64,000 nt of DNA from Gammaproteobacteria bacterium (GTDB lineage Bacteria; Pseudomonadota; Gammaproteobacteria; Eutrophobiales; Eutrophobiaceae). Location of the stretch: NCBI GenBank assembly GCA_003250975.1, contig QKIY01000026.1, positions 1-64,000 of the forward strand, in the 5' to 3' direction. Under the pieces are notes generated by a model. It made no database searches, was not told where the DNA came from, and saw nothing but the letters and a program-made list of their open reading frames with translations. Position 1 is the first letter of the stretch, and each line of letters begins with the position of its first letter. The translations under genes and the position numbers were made by a program. Shown here piece by piece: positions 33,028-43,307 of the stretch.

Positions 33028-33885
33028 TCATGCCATTGTTTTTGCCAGGGCAAATATTTCTTCAGCATCAAAAAGCTGATCGTTGCTTTCGAACAGCTTT
33101 CCAATACAGGCGCGGTGTAATTCCAGTTTCAAGGTGCCAAAACCGATAGCGCCCCAGATAATCTTCCCATTTCGTTCCTTGCCCTTGTCAAACATCTCGG
33201 TTCCGTCAATGCCGAGAGGCGGGGTGGCATTGGCATCGGCCATCATTTCTATGGTGCTGTTGTTTTCCCAGTGCTCCTTATTCAATAACTGCGCGCCGGC
33301 AGCGCCTGTGGAGAAAACGACATGTGCATCAGCAATGACCTTGCCCCTGGCGTCATTATCACGGGCCTCAATTGGCTCGATATCAACACCAAACCTGGCC
33401 TTGATGTCCGCACATGACTTTTCGGCCCGGCTCATTTCCCGCGAGGTGAGAGAGACATTTGCACCTTCATTGGCCAGCATTACTGCTGCACGCATCCCCA
33501 CGGGCCCGGTACCAGCCAGCACAACTGCCCTTTTACCTGAGACGGAACCGGTACTCAGCAGTTTGGCGACACCAGCCGCTGCCGTAGTATTGCTGCCATT
33601 GCTGTCCAGCATGACAGAAACGCGGAAGTCAGCAAAAAAGTTTTTTTGTACTGCTTTAAAGAGCTCTTCCCCGGCGACCATGTTGCTGCCACCGACAAAT
33701 AGTGCGGTAAATTTCTTTTCTTTGGGTGGGCGAGTGAAAATTGCGCCCTCAACGAGGGGGGTAACGTTATCGGGTGCGCAATTGCCATGACCAATTACGT
33801 GATCAGCACCGCCATCATAGGCTACAACCGTATCGAAAACCGCTGGATGGGGATCGGTATCAAGTTGAAATAGGAGTTTTTTCAT
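33028..33885 (-). CDS. NAD(P)-dependent methylene-tetrahydromethanopterin/tetrahydrofolate dehydrogenase (MtdA/MtdB family)
   Basis: MKKLLFQLDTDPHPAVFDTVVAYDGGADHVIGHGNCAPDNVTPLVEGAIFTRPP; KRAVVLAGTGPVGMRAAVMLANEGANVSLTSR Rossmann; start at 33885. Confidence 0.83.
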   Translation of the reverse strand: MKKLLFQLDTDPHPAVFDTVVAYDGGADHVIGHGNCAPDNVTPLVEGAIFTRPPKEKKFTALFVGGSNMVAGEELFKAVQKNFFADFRVSVMLDSNGSNTTAAAGVAKLLSTGSVSGKRAVVLAGTGPVGMRAAVMLANEGANVSLTSREMSRAEKSCADIKARFGVDIEPIEARDNDARGKVIADAHVVFSTGAAGAQLLNKEHWENNSTIEMMADANATPPLGIDGTEMFDKGKERNGKIIWGAIGFGTLKLELHRACIGKLFESNDQLFDAEEIFALAKTMA

Positions 33886-34114
33886 TATTTTTCCCTTACG
33901 TTGGATGTAGATGTATTCTTGGAGCCTACCAATAGCCAATTCAGCATCCGGGCTCCGTTTATCAGGTTTTAATAATTATTATTAAGGTGCGATAACTTAA
34001 CCTAAGCCGTGCTGGGCGACAACATTTTACAGGCAAATCATGTTTTGGGATGTTTACGATCTCCCCTATAATCGCCTTGGGGAATAATAAAATCAGAAAA
34101 ATACGAGGAAAATT

Positions 34115-34738
34115 ATGATTAAAGACAAGTCTGTTCAGGTATTTCTGGACGAATTAGCAAGTAAAGCTTCAACTCCTGGAGGAGGCAGTGCCGCCGCCAT
34201 CATGGGTGCCATGGGCGCCGCGCTAATCAGCATGGTGGCGAATTTTACCGTGGGGAAAAAAGGCTATGAAGATGTGGATGCCGAGGCCCAGGATATTCTT
34301 AAGCGATCAGAAGACCTGCGCCAAAAGCTAACCAATATGATCAAGGCCGATGTTGATGTGTTCAATCGGGTCATGGCGTCCTATGGCATGCCCAAAGACA
34401 CGGATGAGGAAAAGGCCGCCCGCTCTGAAGAAATCCAGGCAGCCCTGAAGGAAGCGACGGATGTCCCACTGGCCTGCGCCCGTGTTGCTGCTGATGTGAT
34501 TAAACTCAGCTTGCCGATAGCGGACAAGGGCAACAAGAATGTCATTAGCGATGCCGGAGTCGCAGTTCTGGCTGGGCAGGCCGCACTAAGGAGTGCCGCA
34601 TTGAATGTATATATCAACATCGGTGGTATCAAGGACGAGACATTCCGTAATGACCGTCAGAAGCAGCTGGAAGACATTCTTTCCGGGATGGACAGCCTGA
34701 CAGAGGAAGTCTACGAACTGGTAAAGAGCAAGTTGTAA
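34115..34738 (+). CDS. fchA: Methenyltetrahydrofolate cyclohydrolase (FchA / cyclodeaminase family)
   Basis: FLDELASKASTPGGGSAAAIMGAMGAALISMVANFTVGKKGYEDV. Confidence 0.85.
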   Translation: MIKDKSVQVFLDELASKASTPGGGSAAAIMGAMGAALISMVANFTVGKKGYEDVDAEAQDILKRSEDLRQKLTNMIKADVDVFNRVMASYGMPKDTDEEKAARSEEIQAALKEATDVPLACARVAADVIKLSLPIADKGNKNVISDAGVAVLAGQAALRSAALNVYINIGGIKDETFRNDRQKQLEDILSGMDSLTEEVYELVKSKL

Positions 34739-34745
34739 AACACTA

Positions 34746-35597
34746 TCAGGCGCCAGGGGTTTCCATATTAAATCGCATGGAAAAATCTATAGCGCATATA
34801 TTCTTGGTCAGGGCTCCCATCGAGATATAATCGACTCCGGTCTCAGCTACGGACCGGAGGGAGTCCATATCAATATTGCCGGACGCCTCCAGTGTGGCGC
34901 GCCCCTTGTTGATAGCGACGGCCTTTATCAGTTTTGCAAGGTTAAAATTATCCAGCAGGATATGGTCGACGCCGTTATTCAGCACTTCTTCGAGTTCATG
35001 TAGAAATTCCACCTCAATTTCAACCGGCACGTCTGCATTTTTTGCCTGTTTAATCGCCTCAGCAATCCCGCCAGCCGAGATAATGTGGTTTTCCTTTATT
35101 AGAATAGCGTCATAGAGTCCCATACGGTGGTTCACACCGCCACCACAGGCAACGGCATATTTTTGAGCCGCCCTGAGTCCGGGCAGAGTCTTGCGAGTGT
35201 CTAGCAGTTTTGTCTTCAGACCAGCCAGTAAGGCGACATGCTTGTGGGTCGTTGTGGCCGTTCCGGACAGGGTTTGCAGGTAATTCAGCGCTGTGCGTTC
35301 ACCACTTAATAGGCTTCTCGCCGGACCCTGCAGGTGGCAGATGACCTGGTCTTTGCGGATCTCGTCTGCATCCGCAGCCATCCATTTAATGTTAATGGCG
35401 GAGTCCAATTGCCTGAAGACCTCATCAAACCAGGCTGTGCCGCAGAGCACGGCATCTTCACGGACAACGACGGATGCCGAAGCGCGGGCAGTCTCCGGGA
35501 TCAATGCCGCTGTCAGGTCGCCGGTCCCCAGGTCTTCTGCAAGCGCCAGACGGACATTGTCCTTGATGTTTTCAGGCAGTTTGTTTTTTCTTTTCAA
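34746..35597 (-). CDS. nadC: Nicotinate-nucleotide diphosphorylase (carboxylating)
   Basis: 283 aa; LAEDLGTGDLTAALIP, LDTRKTLPGLRAAQKYAVACGGGVNHRMGLYD. Confidence 0.95.
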   Translation of the reverse strand: MKRKNKLPENIKDNVRLALAEDLGTGDLTAALIPETARASASVVVREDAVLCGTAWFDEVFRQLDSAINIKWMAADADEIRKDQVICHLQGPARSLLSGERTALNYLQTLSGTATTTHKHVALLAGLKTKLLDTRKTLPGLRAAQKYAVACGGGVNHRMGLYDAILIKENHIISAGGIAEAIKQAKNADVPVEIEVEFLHELEEVLNNGVDHILLDNFNLAKLIKAVAINKGRATLEASGNIDMDSLRSVAETGVDYISMGALTKNICAIDFSMRFNMETPGA

Positions 35598-36921
35598 GGT
35601 AATCTCTGGTCAGCTTGAATATCACCGGACTGAGCATCAGTAAGGCGATCAGGTTGGGTATGGCCATGAGGCCATTGAGTACGTCGGCAAATGTCCAGAC
35701 GAGCTTGAATTTTTCCTCGGCGCCGTCAGCACCGATATAGATTGCAATGATCCATAACAGGCGATAAGGCAGAATGACCTTGACACCAAACAGGTATTCG
35801 GCACAGCGTTCGCCGTAATAACTCCAGCCCAGTATTGTCGTGAATGCAAAGATCATCAGGCTGAAGCTGACAATATAGGCTCCGGATGCATTCAGGCCAA
35901 TGCTAAAGGCCAGGGAGGACATGGGGGCGCCCTTGATGCCGCTGTCCCACACACCGGTCAGGATAATCACCAGCGCGGTCATGGAACATACTATCAGTGT
36001 ATCGATCAGGGTACCGAGCATGGCAATCATTCCCTGTCTCACCGGGTCGGTAGTCCGTGCCGCAGCATGGGCGATAGGTGCACTACCCAGGCCAGCCTCG
36101 TTAGAGAATATACCCCGGGCCACCCCCCAACGGATCACCAGCCATATACTGCTGCCCGCTACGGCCTGTCCCGTGAAGGCGTCCTTGAAGATAAGCGCAA
36201 ATGCGGCCGGGATACCCTTGATATTCAGGAAGATGATCAATAATCCGGCACAGACATAGGCCAGCGCCATGAAAGGGACCAGTTTTTCCGCCACATTGCC
36301 GATTCTGCGGATACCGCCCAGGATCACCAGACCGGCCAGGGTCGCCAGCAAGAGGCCGCTTACCCAGGAGGGCAGGTGGAAGGTATTTTGTAATTCATGG
36401 GCAACGGAATTGGATTGCACCATATTGCCGATACCAAAGGCGGCCAGCATGCCAAAAAAGGCAAATGCAACTCCCAACCAGGCCCAGCGGGCCCCGAGGC
36501 CATTACGGATATAGTACATGGGGCCGCCGACACTGTGCCCGAGTTCATCGGTTTCCCTGTATCTGACGGCCAGGACGGCCTCGGCGTATTTGGTGGCCAT
36601 GCCGAACAGGGCAATGACCCACATCCAGAAGATGGCCCCCGGCCCGCCAAAATAGATTGCCGTAGCTACACCGACAATATTTCCAGTGCCTATAGTGGCA
36701 GCAAGGGCAGTCATCAGGGCCTGGAAAGGAGGAATGTCGCCCTGTTCGCTTGAAGCCCTACCTTGCCACAGTTGTTTAAAAGCGTAAGGGATATAGCGCC
36801 AGGGCATGGCGCGTAAGCCTATCGTCAGATAGACCCCTACAAGGGCCAGGAGCGGTATAAGGACATATTCACCCCAGATATAATTGCTGAGCGTGTTCAG
36901 CAGGTCCTGTACTCGTTGCAT
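35572..36921 (-). CDS. Sodium:alanine symporter (AGCS) family protein
   Basis: 449 aa; FQALMTALAATIGTGNIVGVATAIYFGGPGAIFWMWV, GIFSNEAGLGSAPIAHAAA. Confidence 0.92.
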   Translation of the reverse strand: MQRVQDLLNTLSNYIWGEYVLIPLLALVGVYLTIGLRAMPWRYIPYAFKQLWQGRASSEQGDIPPFQALMTALAATIGTGNIVGVATAIYFGGPGAIFWMWVIALFGMATKYAEAVLAVRYRETDELGHSVGGPMYYIRNGLGARWAWLGVAFAFFGMLAAFGIGNMVQSNSVAHELQNTFHLPSWVSGLLLATLAGLVILGGIRRIGNVAEKLVPFMALAYVCAGLLIIFLNIKGIPAAFALIFKDAFTGQAVAGSSIWLVIRWGVARGIFSNEAGLGSAPIAHAAARTTDPVRQGMIAMLGTLIDTLIVCSMTALVIILTGVWDSGIKGAPMSSLAFSIGLNASGAYIVSFSLMIFAFTTILGWSYYGERCAEYLFGVKVILPYRLLWIIAIYIGADGAEEKFKLVWTFADVLNGLMAIPNLIALLMLSPVIFKLTRDYLEKKKQTA

Positions 36922-36992
36922 GGATAATCTCTAAACCGGTTCCGTTATTATTAACAGGTAGATGTGGCTTTCAGGCTATGCATTATAGAGAT

Positions 36993-38162
36993 TCAGGGAT
37001 CATATACGAGCCTGAGACCGGCATATATAAACCGTTTGTCCGCCTGGTAATAATTCCGGAAACTGGGTCGTTTTATTATGTCACGGCTGAGACGGCTGCC
37101 GCCTTTCAGGGTGTAATGGGCGCCATCGAAGTAGGGTGCTGAATAGCCGTTGTAGGGAAAGGCCCTGAAACCGGGGTAAGGGAAAAAGTGATTGGCACAC
37201 CATTCCCAGACCTTGCCGGTTGCTTCAAGCAGGCCCAGCCGGTTTGCGGTTTCCCACTCATGTTCATGGGGCAGACGTCCACCAACCCAATTCGCGAAAG
37301 CCCGGGCCTCGTACCAGTTGATACCATACACCGGTTCATCCATATCCAGATCAGCCGGGCCACGCGGTGTAAGTGCATACCAGTAACCTTCGGAATCAGG
37401 GTGCCAGTATTCGGGGCTTTGCTTATTCAGGGTATTGACCCACTGCCAGCCGGCATCACACCAGAAATCTTTTCGCCGGTATCCCCCATCCTCCATAAAT
37501 CCGAGGTATTCGGTATTGCTGACTGGCCGGGCGGCGATGGCTGTTGCGTCAATGTCGACTGTATAGGCGGGGTATTCGTTGTCGTAAGGGCGGTCGGGCA
37601 GATCGGCGCCAACACTATAGCGGCCAGCGGGAATAATTTGGCAAATCTGATTGACGATCGAACCTTCCAGTGGATGGCGGACAAAGAACTCCTGCGCCTC
37701 CACCAATGCCTGTTGCATCGCGATTATCTGCAGGGTCTCAAAATGTTGCGCGTAATGCTGGATCAGGAAATGGATAAGGTAATCGTCCTGCATCAGCCGA
37801 GGTTCCCGCACATGGCCGTTCAGATGGGTAATCAGCTGCCGGTTGATAGCGTGTGATTTCATGGCCCAGGACAACAAAGTTTGCATTGGCGGAATCCGCT
37901 TACCGCGGAGCCGTTTTTCAGAATATTCCGGATTATACAGTCTGGTATGCTTGTCATCGGTGTATTCGATACCCAGCAGGCGTTCTCGCAGCCAGTAGTT
38001 TTCAGTAAAGATACAGTGCCCCAGATGCCAGCCCGGTGGGCTGAGGTCTGGATGTGCCTGCCGATTAATATCTGTGCCCAAAGACTTGCAGAAAGCAAGC
38101 AACCGTCCCTGTTCTTCTTGCAGTGTATTGAGTAGTTCCGGATTGCTTAAAGTGTTGCCCAT
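36993..38162 (-). CDS. egtB: EgtB-like hercynylcysteine sulfoxide synthase (DinB_2 + SUMF1)
   Basis: 389 aa; GWHLGHCIFTENYWL, HYAQHFE (HX3HXE), SUMF1 block RPVSNTEYLGFMEDGGY ... GGRLPHEHEWE. Confidence 0.83.
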   Translation of the reverse strand: MGNTLSNPELLNTLQEEQGRLLAFCKSLGTDINRQAHPDLSPPGWHLGHCIFTENYWLRERLLGIEYTDDKHTRLYNPEYSEKRLRGKRIPPMQTLLSWAMKSHAINRQLITHLNGHVREPRLMQDDYLIHFLIQHYAQHFETLQIIAMQQALVEAQEFFVRHPLEGSIVNQICQIIPAGRYSVGADLPDRPYDNEYPAYTVDIDATAIAARPVSNTEYLGFMEDGGYRRKDFWCDAGWQWVNTLNKQSPEYWHPDSEGYWYALTPRGPADLDMDEPVYGINWYEARAFANWVGGRLPHEHEWETANRLGLLEATGKVWEWCANHFFPYPGFRAFPYNGYSAPYFDGAHYTLKGGSRLSRDIIKRPSFRNYYQADKRFIYAGLRLVYDP

Positions 38163-38923
38163 TGAATCCCGTTATTTTCGGAAAGCGTTAATATCTGATG
38201 ATCTGGAAAGGTTTGCCAGTTGTCATTCTCATTGAGAGGTTCCGATGTCACTATGTTACCGCCATTAAATGTAACGGCCCCATTGGCAAAATACAGACTT
38301 GGGCTTTTTCCGTTAAACGCATGTCTGAGGGCGTGGATAGATGAGCCATCACTGATGATTATGTTCATCAGGACCGGTGTCTCTCCTGCCAGTGTGCCGA
38401 TGGTTGACACGGTTTTACTGAGGGCGGAAACATAATTCTTGCCTGTTTTATCGAGTTGTTGACGGAAAACTGCAAAGATGTATTCCGAATCCGTGTTGCC
38501 ATTGATGCCGGCACGGATTTCGGGCCGAAGGTATTCATTAAAACAGGTCTTGCAGCTTTCACTGAAATCACTGATATAGCCGTTATGCATGAATAACAGA
38601 CTGTCATGTACAAAAGGCTGCGTATTGTTCAACCCGGTCATTTGCCCCGGTGTGGCACTGCGTACACAGGCCATCCATAAATGACTGCTGAGCGATGTTG
38701 CCAAACCGGCAAGATTGATATCTGACCAGATCGGTTGAGTATTCAGGTAGGTGACAGCCTTGTGCTTTTCCGGGTACCAGCCAAACCCGAAGCCGTCCGC
38801 ATTCAGTATGGCCTCCGCCATTTCCCTGGGTGCCCAGGACTGTTTTACTAGGCCGTGTGGTGGATCCAGCAGGAACGTCTGCAATGAAAGTTCTGGTCCT
38901 AGGTAGGCAGCGAGACGGCACAT
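38147..38923 (-). CDS. egtC: EgtC-like class II glutamine amidotransferase
   Basis: MCRLAAYLGPELSLQTFLLDPPHGLVKQSWAPREM; overlaps egtB by 16 nt. Confidence 0.8.
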   Translation of the reverse strand: MCRLAAYLGPELSLQTFLLDPPHGLVKQSWAPREMAEAILNADGFGFGWYPEKHKAVTYLNTQPIWSDINLAGLATSLSSHLWMACVRSATPGQMTGLNNTQPFVHDSLLFMHNGYISDFSESCKTCFNEYLRPEIRAGINGNTDSEYIFAVFRQQLDKTGKNYVSALSKTVSTIGTLAGETPVLMNIIISDGSSIHALRHAFNGKSPSLYFANGAVTFNGGNIVTSEPLNENDNWQTFPDHQILTLSENNGIQWATL

Positions 38924-38999
38924 GGTTTTCGATTTACACTATAGTTTGAATTTTGACTGATTCGCTTGCAAGCCTATCATGACGGTGCTTGATTCATAA

Positions 39000-39590
39000 A
39001 TGACTTTACAGGAAAAATTGCTGCTTGATGTAAATACCTCGTGGCTGGAAGGCGTTAGGCAGATCGCTTCGCCCAATTTTGATGCCCGCCCGCCAAATAC
39101 GGAGATAAGCCTCCTGGTGGTACATGCGATCAGCCTTCCTCCGGGAAAATTTGGCGGTGATTATATTGACCGGTTGTTTTGCAATAGACTGGATAAACGT
39201 CTGCATCCTTATTTTGAGGAGATTGCCGATCTGAAAGTCTCTGCCCATGCGTTTATCAATCGTGAGGGTGGGATCACCCAGTATGTTCCGTTTGCGGAAC
39301 GTGCATGGCATGCAGGCGTATCAGAATTTAATGGCAGGCAGTGCTGCAATGATTTTTCGATTGGAATAGAACTGGAGGGCTGTGATGAACAGCCCTATAC
39401 TGATGAGCAATATTTGGCATTGGCAGCAGTGACCCGTATTTTGAGAAACCACTGGCCCGAGATCGTCCGGGAGAATATTGTCGGGCATTGTCATATATCA
39501 CCGGGGCGCAAGACTGATCCGGGTCCATTGTTTGACTGGCAGCGTTTTTATGATGAGCTTGAAAAGCAGAATAAGGGGGCAGGTGCATGA
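39000..39590 (+). CDS. ampD: 1,6-anhydro-N-acetylmuramyl-L-alanine amidase
   Basis: SPNFDARPPNTEISLLVVHAISLPPGKFGG; NDFSIGIELEG; GHCHISPGRKTDPGPLFDW. Confidence 0.94.
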   Translation: MTLQEKLLLDVNTSWLEGVRQIASPNFDARPPNTEISLLVVHAISLPPGKFGGDYIDRLFCNRLDKRLHPYFEEIADLKVSAHAFINREGGITQYVPFAERAWHAGVSEFNGRQCCNDFSIGIELEGCDEQPYTDEQYLALAAVTRILRNHWPEIVRENIVGHCHISPGRKTDPGPLFDWQRFYDELEKQNKGAGA

Positions 39591-40447
39591 CACTGATCGT
39601 CGTATTAATCGGGTTGGCAATAGAACACTTTATTGGCGTAACTGATGAAATACGCCGGCTGTCCTGGTTTGATGGCTATATAAATTGGCTGGAAAGGCAG
39701 CTTTCCCGCCAGGTTTACTGGGACGGGCCGCTCGGTGTGATTATCACACTAGCCGTACCCTTGCTGATATTGCTTTTGCTGCAGTGGGTGGTCCTTGCCG
39801 TGTTCCCGCCACTCATGATGTTATTTGCCCTGGCTGTATTATTGTATTGCCTCGGGCCACGCTACCTCAATCCGCAGATTGAGGAATACATTGAAGCCGT
39901 ACAACTAAGCGACTTCACTCAGGCGGAGTACCTGGCTCGGGGGTTTGCCATCATGGAAGATGATCACCCCCGAACACGGCAGGCAGTAATGGAGACCATA
40001 CTCCTGGCCGCCAACCAGCGACTCTTCGGTGTTCTATTCTGGTTTATCGTTCTTGGCCCGTTCGGGGCACTGTTATACCGCCTGAATTGCGTATTATGGC
40101 TGCGTCAGTATGAAATCCATGGTAACTATTCGGACGCGTGCCGGCATCTCTACAATATCCTGAACTGGCCGGTGGCCAGGCTTTTGGCTTTCAGCTATGC
40201 ACTTACCGGAAACATGGTGCAGGCGGTGGAGGCATGGCGAAAGACAGAAACCAATTCATTTCTGGTCAATGAAGAAGTGATGTTGGCCACCGGCCTGGCT
40301 TCTCTGGACCACTTGTCACCTGAAGAAGAAATCACTGAAGAAGAATTTCTCGATGCGTTGCACTCCCTGCAAGGATTACTGAACCGCGCACTGTTATTGT
40401 GGCTGAGCGTACTTGGTATCATGACCCTTTCGGGCTGGCTCGGTTAG
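39587..40447 (+). CDS. ampE: AmpE-like regulatory signalling modulator
   Basis: 286 aa membrane protein downstream of and overlapping ampD; GPFGALLYRL. Confidence 0.85.
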   Translation: MTLIVVLIGLAIEHFIGVTDEIRRLSWFDGYINWLERQLSRQVYWDGPLGVIITLAVPLLILLLLQWVVLAVFPPLMMLFALAVLLYCLGPRYLNPQIEEYIEAVQLSDFTQAEYLARGFAIMEDDHPRTRQAVMETILLAANQRLFGVLFWFIVLGPFGALLYRLNCVLWLRQYEIHGNYSDACRHLYNILNWPVARLLAFSYALTGNMVQAVEAWRKTETNSFLVNEEVMLATGLASLDHLSPEEEITEEEFLDALHSLQGLLNRALLLWLSVLGIMTLSGWLG

Positions 40448-41193
40448 GTTTTTGCTCGGTACTCGCCCAGGTAATCTTCAATAGACAACATACGCCACGA
40501 CATTTCACTGGCTACCAGCACACAGTCCTTGTCATACCAGTCACCGAGGACATAACGTTTAGCGGCTCCACCATTGAGCACGAAGGTATGAATGGCCTGC
40601 TTATGGGTATGGCCATGAATCAAATCCTGTACGCCGTGTTTTTTCATCACCCGCTCAACAGTGGGTTGATGCACATCCACAATGTAGGGTGATTTGCGTT
40701 GTGTTGAATTCACGGTGAGTTCGCGGAAACCATGCCAGATACGCCGCCGCAGGGAGAACGGTATACGCATGAAAAGTGCAATGGAGATGGGGTTATTCAC
40801 CATTTTCCTGTAAATCTGGTAGGAGATGTCCCTGCTACAAAGTTTGTCACCATGCATCAGCAAGGTCTTTTTGCCATACAGCGAAATTACAGCCGGGTCA
40901 TCGAGTAATCTTGCGCCGGTCTCGCGGGTGAATTGTTTTCCAATCAGGAAATCGCGGTTACCACGCATGAAAAACAGGCATCCGCCGGCTGCCGTATAAT
41001 CCGAGAGCATCCTGATAATCGATTCATGGGGCGGGGTCGTATCATCATCCCCGGCCCAGGCCTCAAACAGGTCCCCCAGGATATACACGGCCTCCGCAGC
41101 CTGCGCCGGGCCCTGCAGGAACTCTTGCAGAAGTTGTAGCTTGTCCGGACGTGCGCTGCAAAGATGCAGGTCGGAGATAAACAGGGTAGCCAT
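40444..41193 (-). CDS. lpxH: UDP-2,3-diacylglucosamine diphosphatase
   Basis: MATLFISDLHLCSARPDK; GNRDFLIG; LMHGDKLCSRD; HGHTHK. Confidence 0.95.
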   Translation of the reverse strand: MATLFISDLHLCSARPDKLQLLQEFLQGPAQAAEAVYILGDLFEAWAGDDDTTPPHESIIRMLSDYTAAGGCLFFMRGNRDFLIGKQFTRETGARLLDDPAVISLYGKKTLLMHGDKLCSRDISYQIYRKMVNNPISIALFMRIPFSLRRRIWHGFRELTVNSTQRKSPYIVDVHQPTVERVMKKHGVQDLIHGHTHKQAIHTFVLNGGAAKRYVLGDWYDKDCVLVASEMSWRMLSIEDYLGEYRAKT

Positions 41194-41221
41194 GTGATTA
41201 ACTTCGGGCTGCGGTACCGGT

Positions 41222-41716
41222 TTATATTACCTCTGTTTTTTCAATCAGGATGATATCGACAGGCACATCCATATAACCTTCGCGTGAGGTGGTGTCTGTC
41301 TCTTCAATCAGCCGTACCACATCCATGCCGTCTATGACCCGTCCAAACACACAATAACCCCAGCCATCGTCGGATTCTGTACAAAAATCAAGGAAAGCAT
41401 TGTCGTTGGTGTTGATAAAAAACTGGGCTGTCGCGGAGTGGGGATCTGCTGTGCGGGCCATAGCGATGGTGCCGACTTCATTCCTAAGCCCGTTGTTAGC
41501 CTCATTATTAATCGGGATCCTGGTCGGTTTCGGCTTCATTGAAGCGTCGAGACCTCCTCCCTGGATCATGAATTCCTCAATCACCCGGTGGAAGATAGTG
41601 CCTTCATAATGCCCTGAATTGACATAGCCCAGGAAGTTCTCAACGGTATTGGGGGCCTTCTCAGCATTGAGCTCCAGAGTGATGTCTCCCTGACTGGTAA
41701 CGAATCTGACTTTCAT
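41222..41716 (-). CDS. ppiB: Peptidyl-prolyl cis-trans isomerase (cyclophilin)
   Basis: TSQGDITLELNAEKAPNTVENFLGYVNSGHYEGTIFHRVIEEFMIQGGG. Confidence 0.95.
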   Translation of the reverse strand: MKVRFVTSQGDITLELNAEKAPNTVENFLGYVNSGHYEGTIFHRVIEEFMIQGGGLDASMKPKPTRIPINNEANNGLRNEVGTIAMARTADPHSATAQFFINTNDNAFLDFCTESDDGWGYCVFGRVIDGMDVVRLIEETDTTSREGYMDVPVDIILIEKTEVI

Positions 41717-41903
41717 ATTGAATCTTCTCCTGAATTGGTAGGGCGGGATGAACCGGCCAATGGCCGCATCCTACAATAATGGCGGAATTAGGTCACTCAG
41801 GGGGCATCCCTTGCAGCAGCAGCGGCGTCCCTGGTATTGATTTTCTTTGAGCAGAAGGGAGGTTTTCGTTAACATGCGCGCTTTTCCATAGATAATTGAA
41901 GCT

Positions 41904-43286
41904 ATGCTGACAATATATAACAGCCTGACAGGAAAGAAGGCGCCATTTACACCCCTTGAAGAAGGCAAGGTGCGCATGTATGTCTGCGGCATGACGGTCT
42001 ACGACTACTGCCATATGGGTCATGCCCGGGTGCTGGTGGTATTTGATATGGTCACCCGTTATTTACGTGCCCGCGGCTATGATGTCACTTATGTACGTAA
42101 TATCACGGATATCGATGACAAGATTATCAAGCGTGCTGCGGAGAATGGCGAGAACATCACGGAGCTTACCAGGCGCTTTACCGAGGCCATGCATGATGAT
42201 GCCGATGCGCTGGGGGTGTTGAGGCCGGATATCGAGCCGAAAGCTACCGAGCACATCGACCAGATTATCGGGATGATACAGCGCCTGATCGATAACAAGC
42301 TAGCCTATGTGGCGACCAATAATGATGTATTTTTTGATGTCAGCGGTTTCGAAGGCTACGGCAAGTTATCCGGCAAGAATATTGATGAGTTGCGCGCCGG
42401 TGAACGGGTTGAGGTGCAGGAAGCCAAGGACGACCCGCTGGACTTTGTATTATGGAAGGCCGCCAAACCGGGTGAACCGAGCTGGGACTCCCCCTGGGGG
42501 CCGGGCCGTCCGGGCTGGCATATCGAATGCTCGGCCATGTCCACGCATTGCCTGGGCGATCATTTTGATATCCATGGCGGGGGACAGGATCTGCAATTCC
42601 CACACCATGAAAATGAGATAGCCCAGTCCGAAGGCGCTACCGGAAAACCCTTTGTAAATGTCTGGATGCATAATGGGTTTGTCCGTATCAACGACGAGAA
42701 GATGTCCAAATCATTGAAAAATTTCTTTACGGTCCGTGAAGTGCTGGGTTCGTTCCTGGCTGAGGAGATCCGGTTTTTCATCCTTTCCAGTCATTATCGC
42801 AGCCCTTTGAACTACTCGCTGGAAAATCTGGGCGAGGCTAGGGCGGCATTGCACCGCCTCTATACGGCCTTGCGTGATGTGCCGCCGGCAGATGGGGCTG
42901 TCCTGGAAGATTACCGCGAAAAATTCAACGCCGTTATGGATGATGACTTTAATACACCCAGAGCCATCGCCGTGCTGCATGAGATCGCCGGTGAGATCAA
43001 CAAGCTCGACAAGCAATCCAGTGAGGCAAGTGCCCTGGCCACGACCCTGAAGCAACTTGCTGGCGTGCTTGGCCTGTTACAGGATTCACCCACCGCCTAT
43101 CTACAGCGTGCAATAGGCGCCGCCGAGGGCCTGTCCAGCGATGAGATTGAAACGTTGATTGCCAAGAGAAACCAGGCACGTAAAGAAAAAGACTTTAAGG
43201 CAGCGGATCGCATCAGGGATCTGCTGAAAGAGCAGGGGATCGCGCTGGAAGATACGGCCGGAGGCACTCTCTGGCGCCGCGAGTGA
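41904..43286 (+). CDS. cysS: Cysteinyl-tRNA synthetase
   Basis: [50 protein letters not shown]. Confidence 0.97.
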   Translation: MLTIYNSLTGKKAPFTPLEEGKVRMYVCGMTVYDYCHMGHARVLVVFDMVTRYLRARGYDVTYVRNITDIDDKIIKRAAENGENITELTRRFTEAMHDDADALGVLRPDIEPKATEHIDQIIGMIQRLIDNKLAYVATNNDVFFDVSGFEGYGKLSGKNIDELRAGERVEVQEAKDDPLDFVLWKAAKPGEPSWDSPWGPGRPGWHIECSAMSTHCLGDHFDIHGGGQDLQFPHHENEIAQSEGATGKPFVNVWMHNGFVRINDEKMSKSLKNFFTVREVLGSFLAEEIRFFILSSHYRSPLNYSLENLGEARAALHRLYTALRDVPPADGAVLEDYREKFNAVMDDDFNTPRAIAVLHEIAGEINKLDKQSSEASALATTLKQLAGVLGLLQDSPTAYLQRAIGAAEGLSSDEIETLIAKRNQARKEKDFKAADRIRDLLKEQGIALEDTAGGTLWRRE

Positions 43287-43307
43287 ACCCAAATAAAACT
43301 TCCGGGA

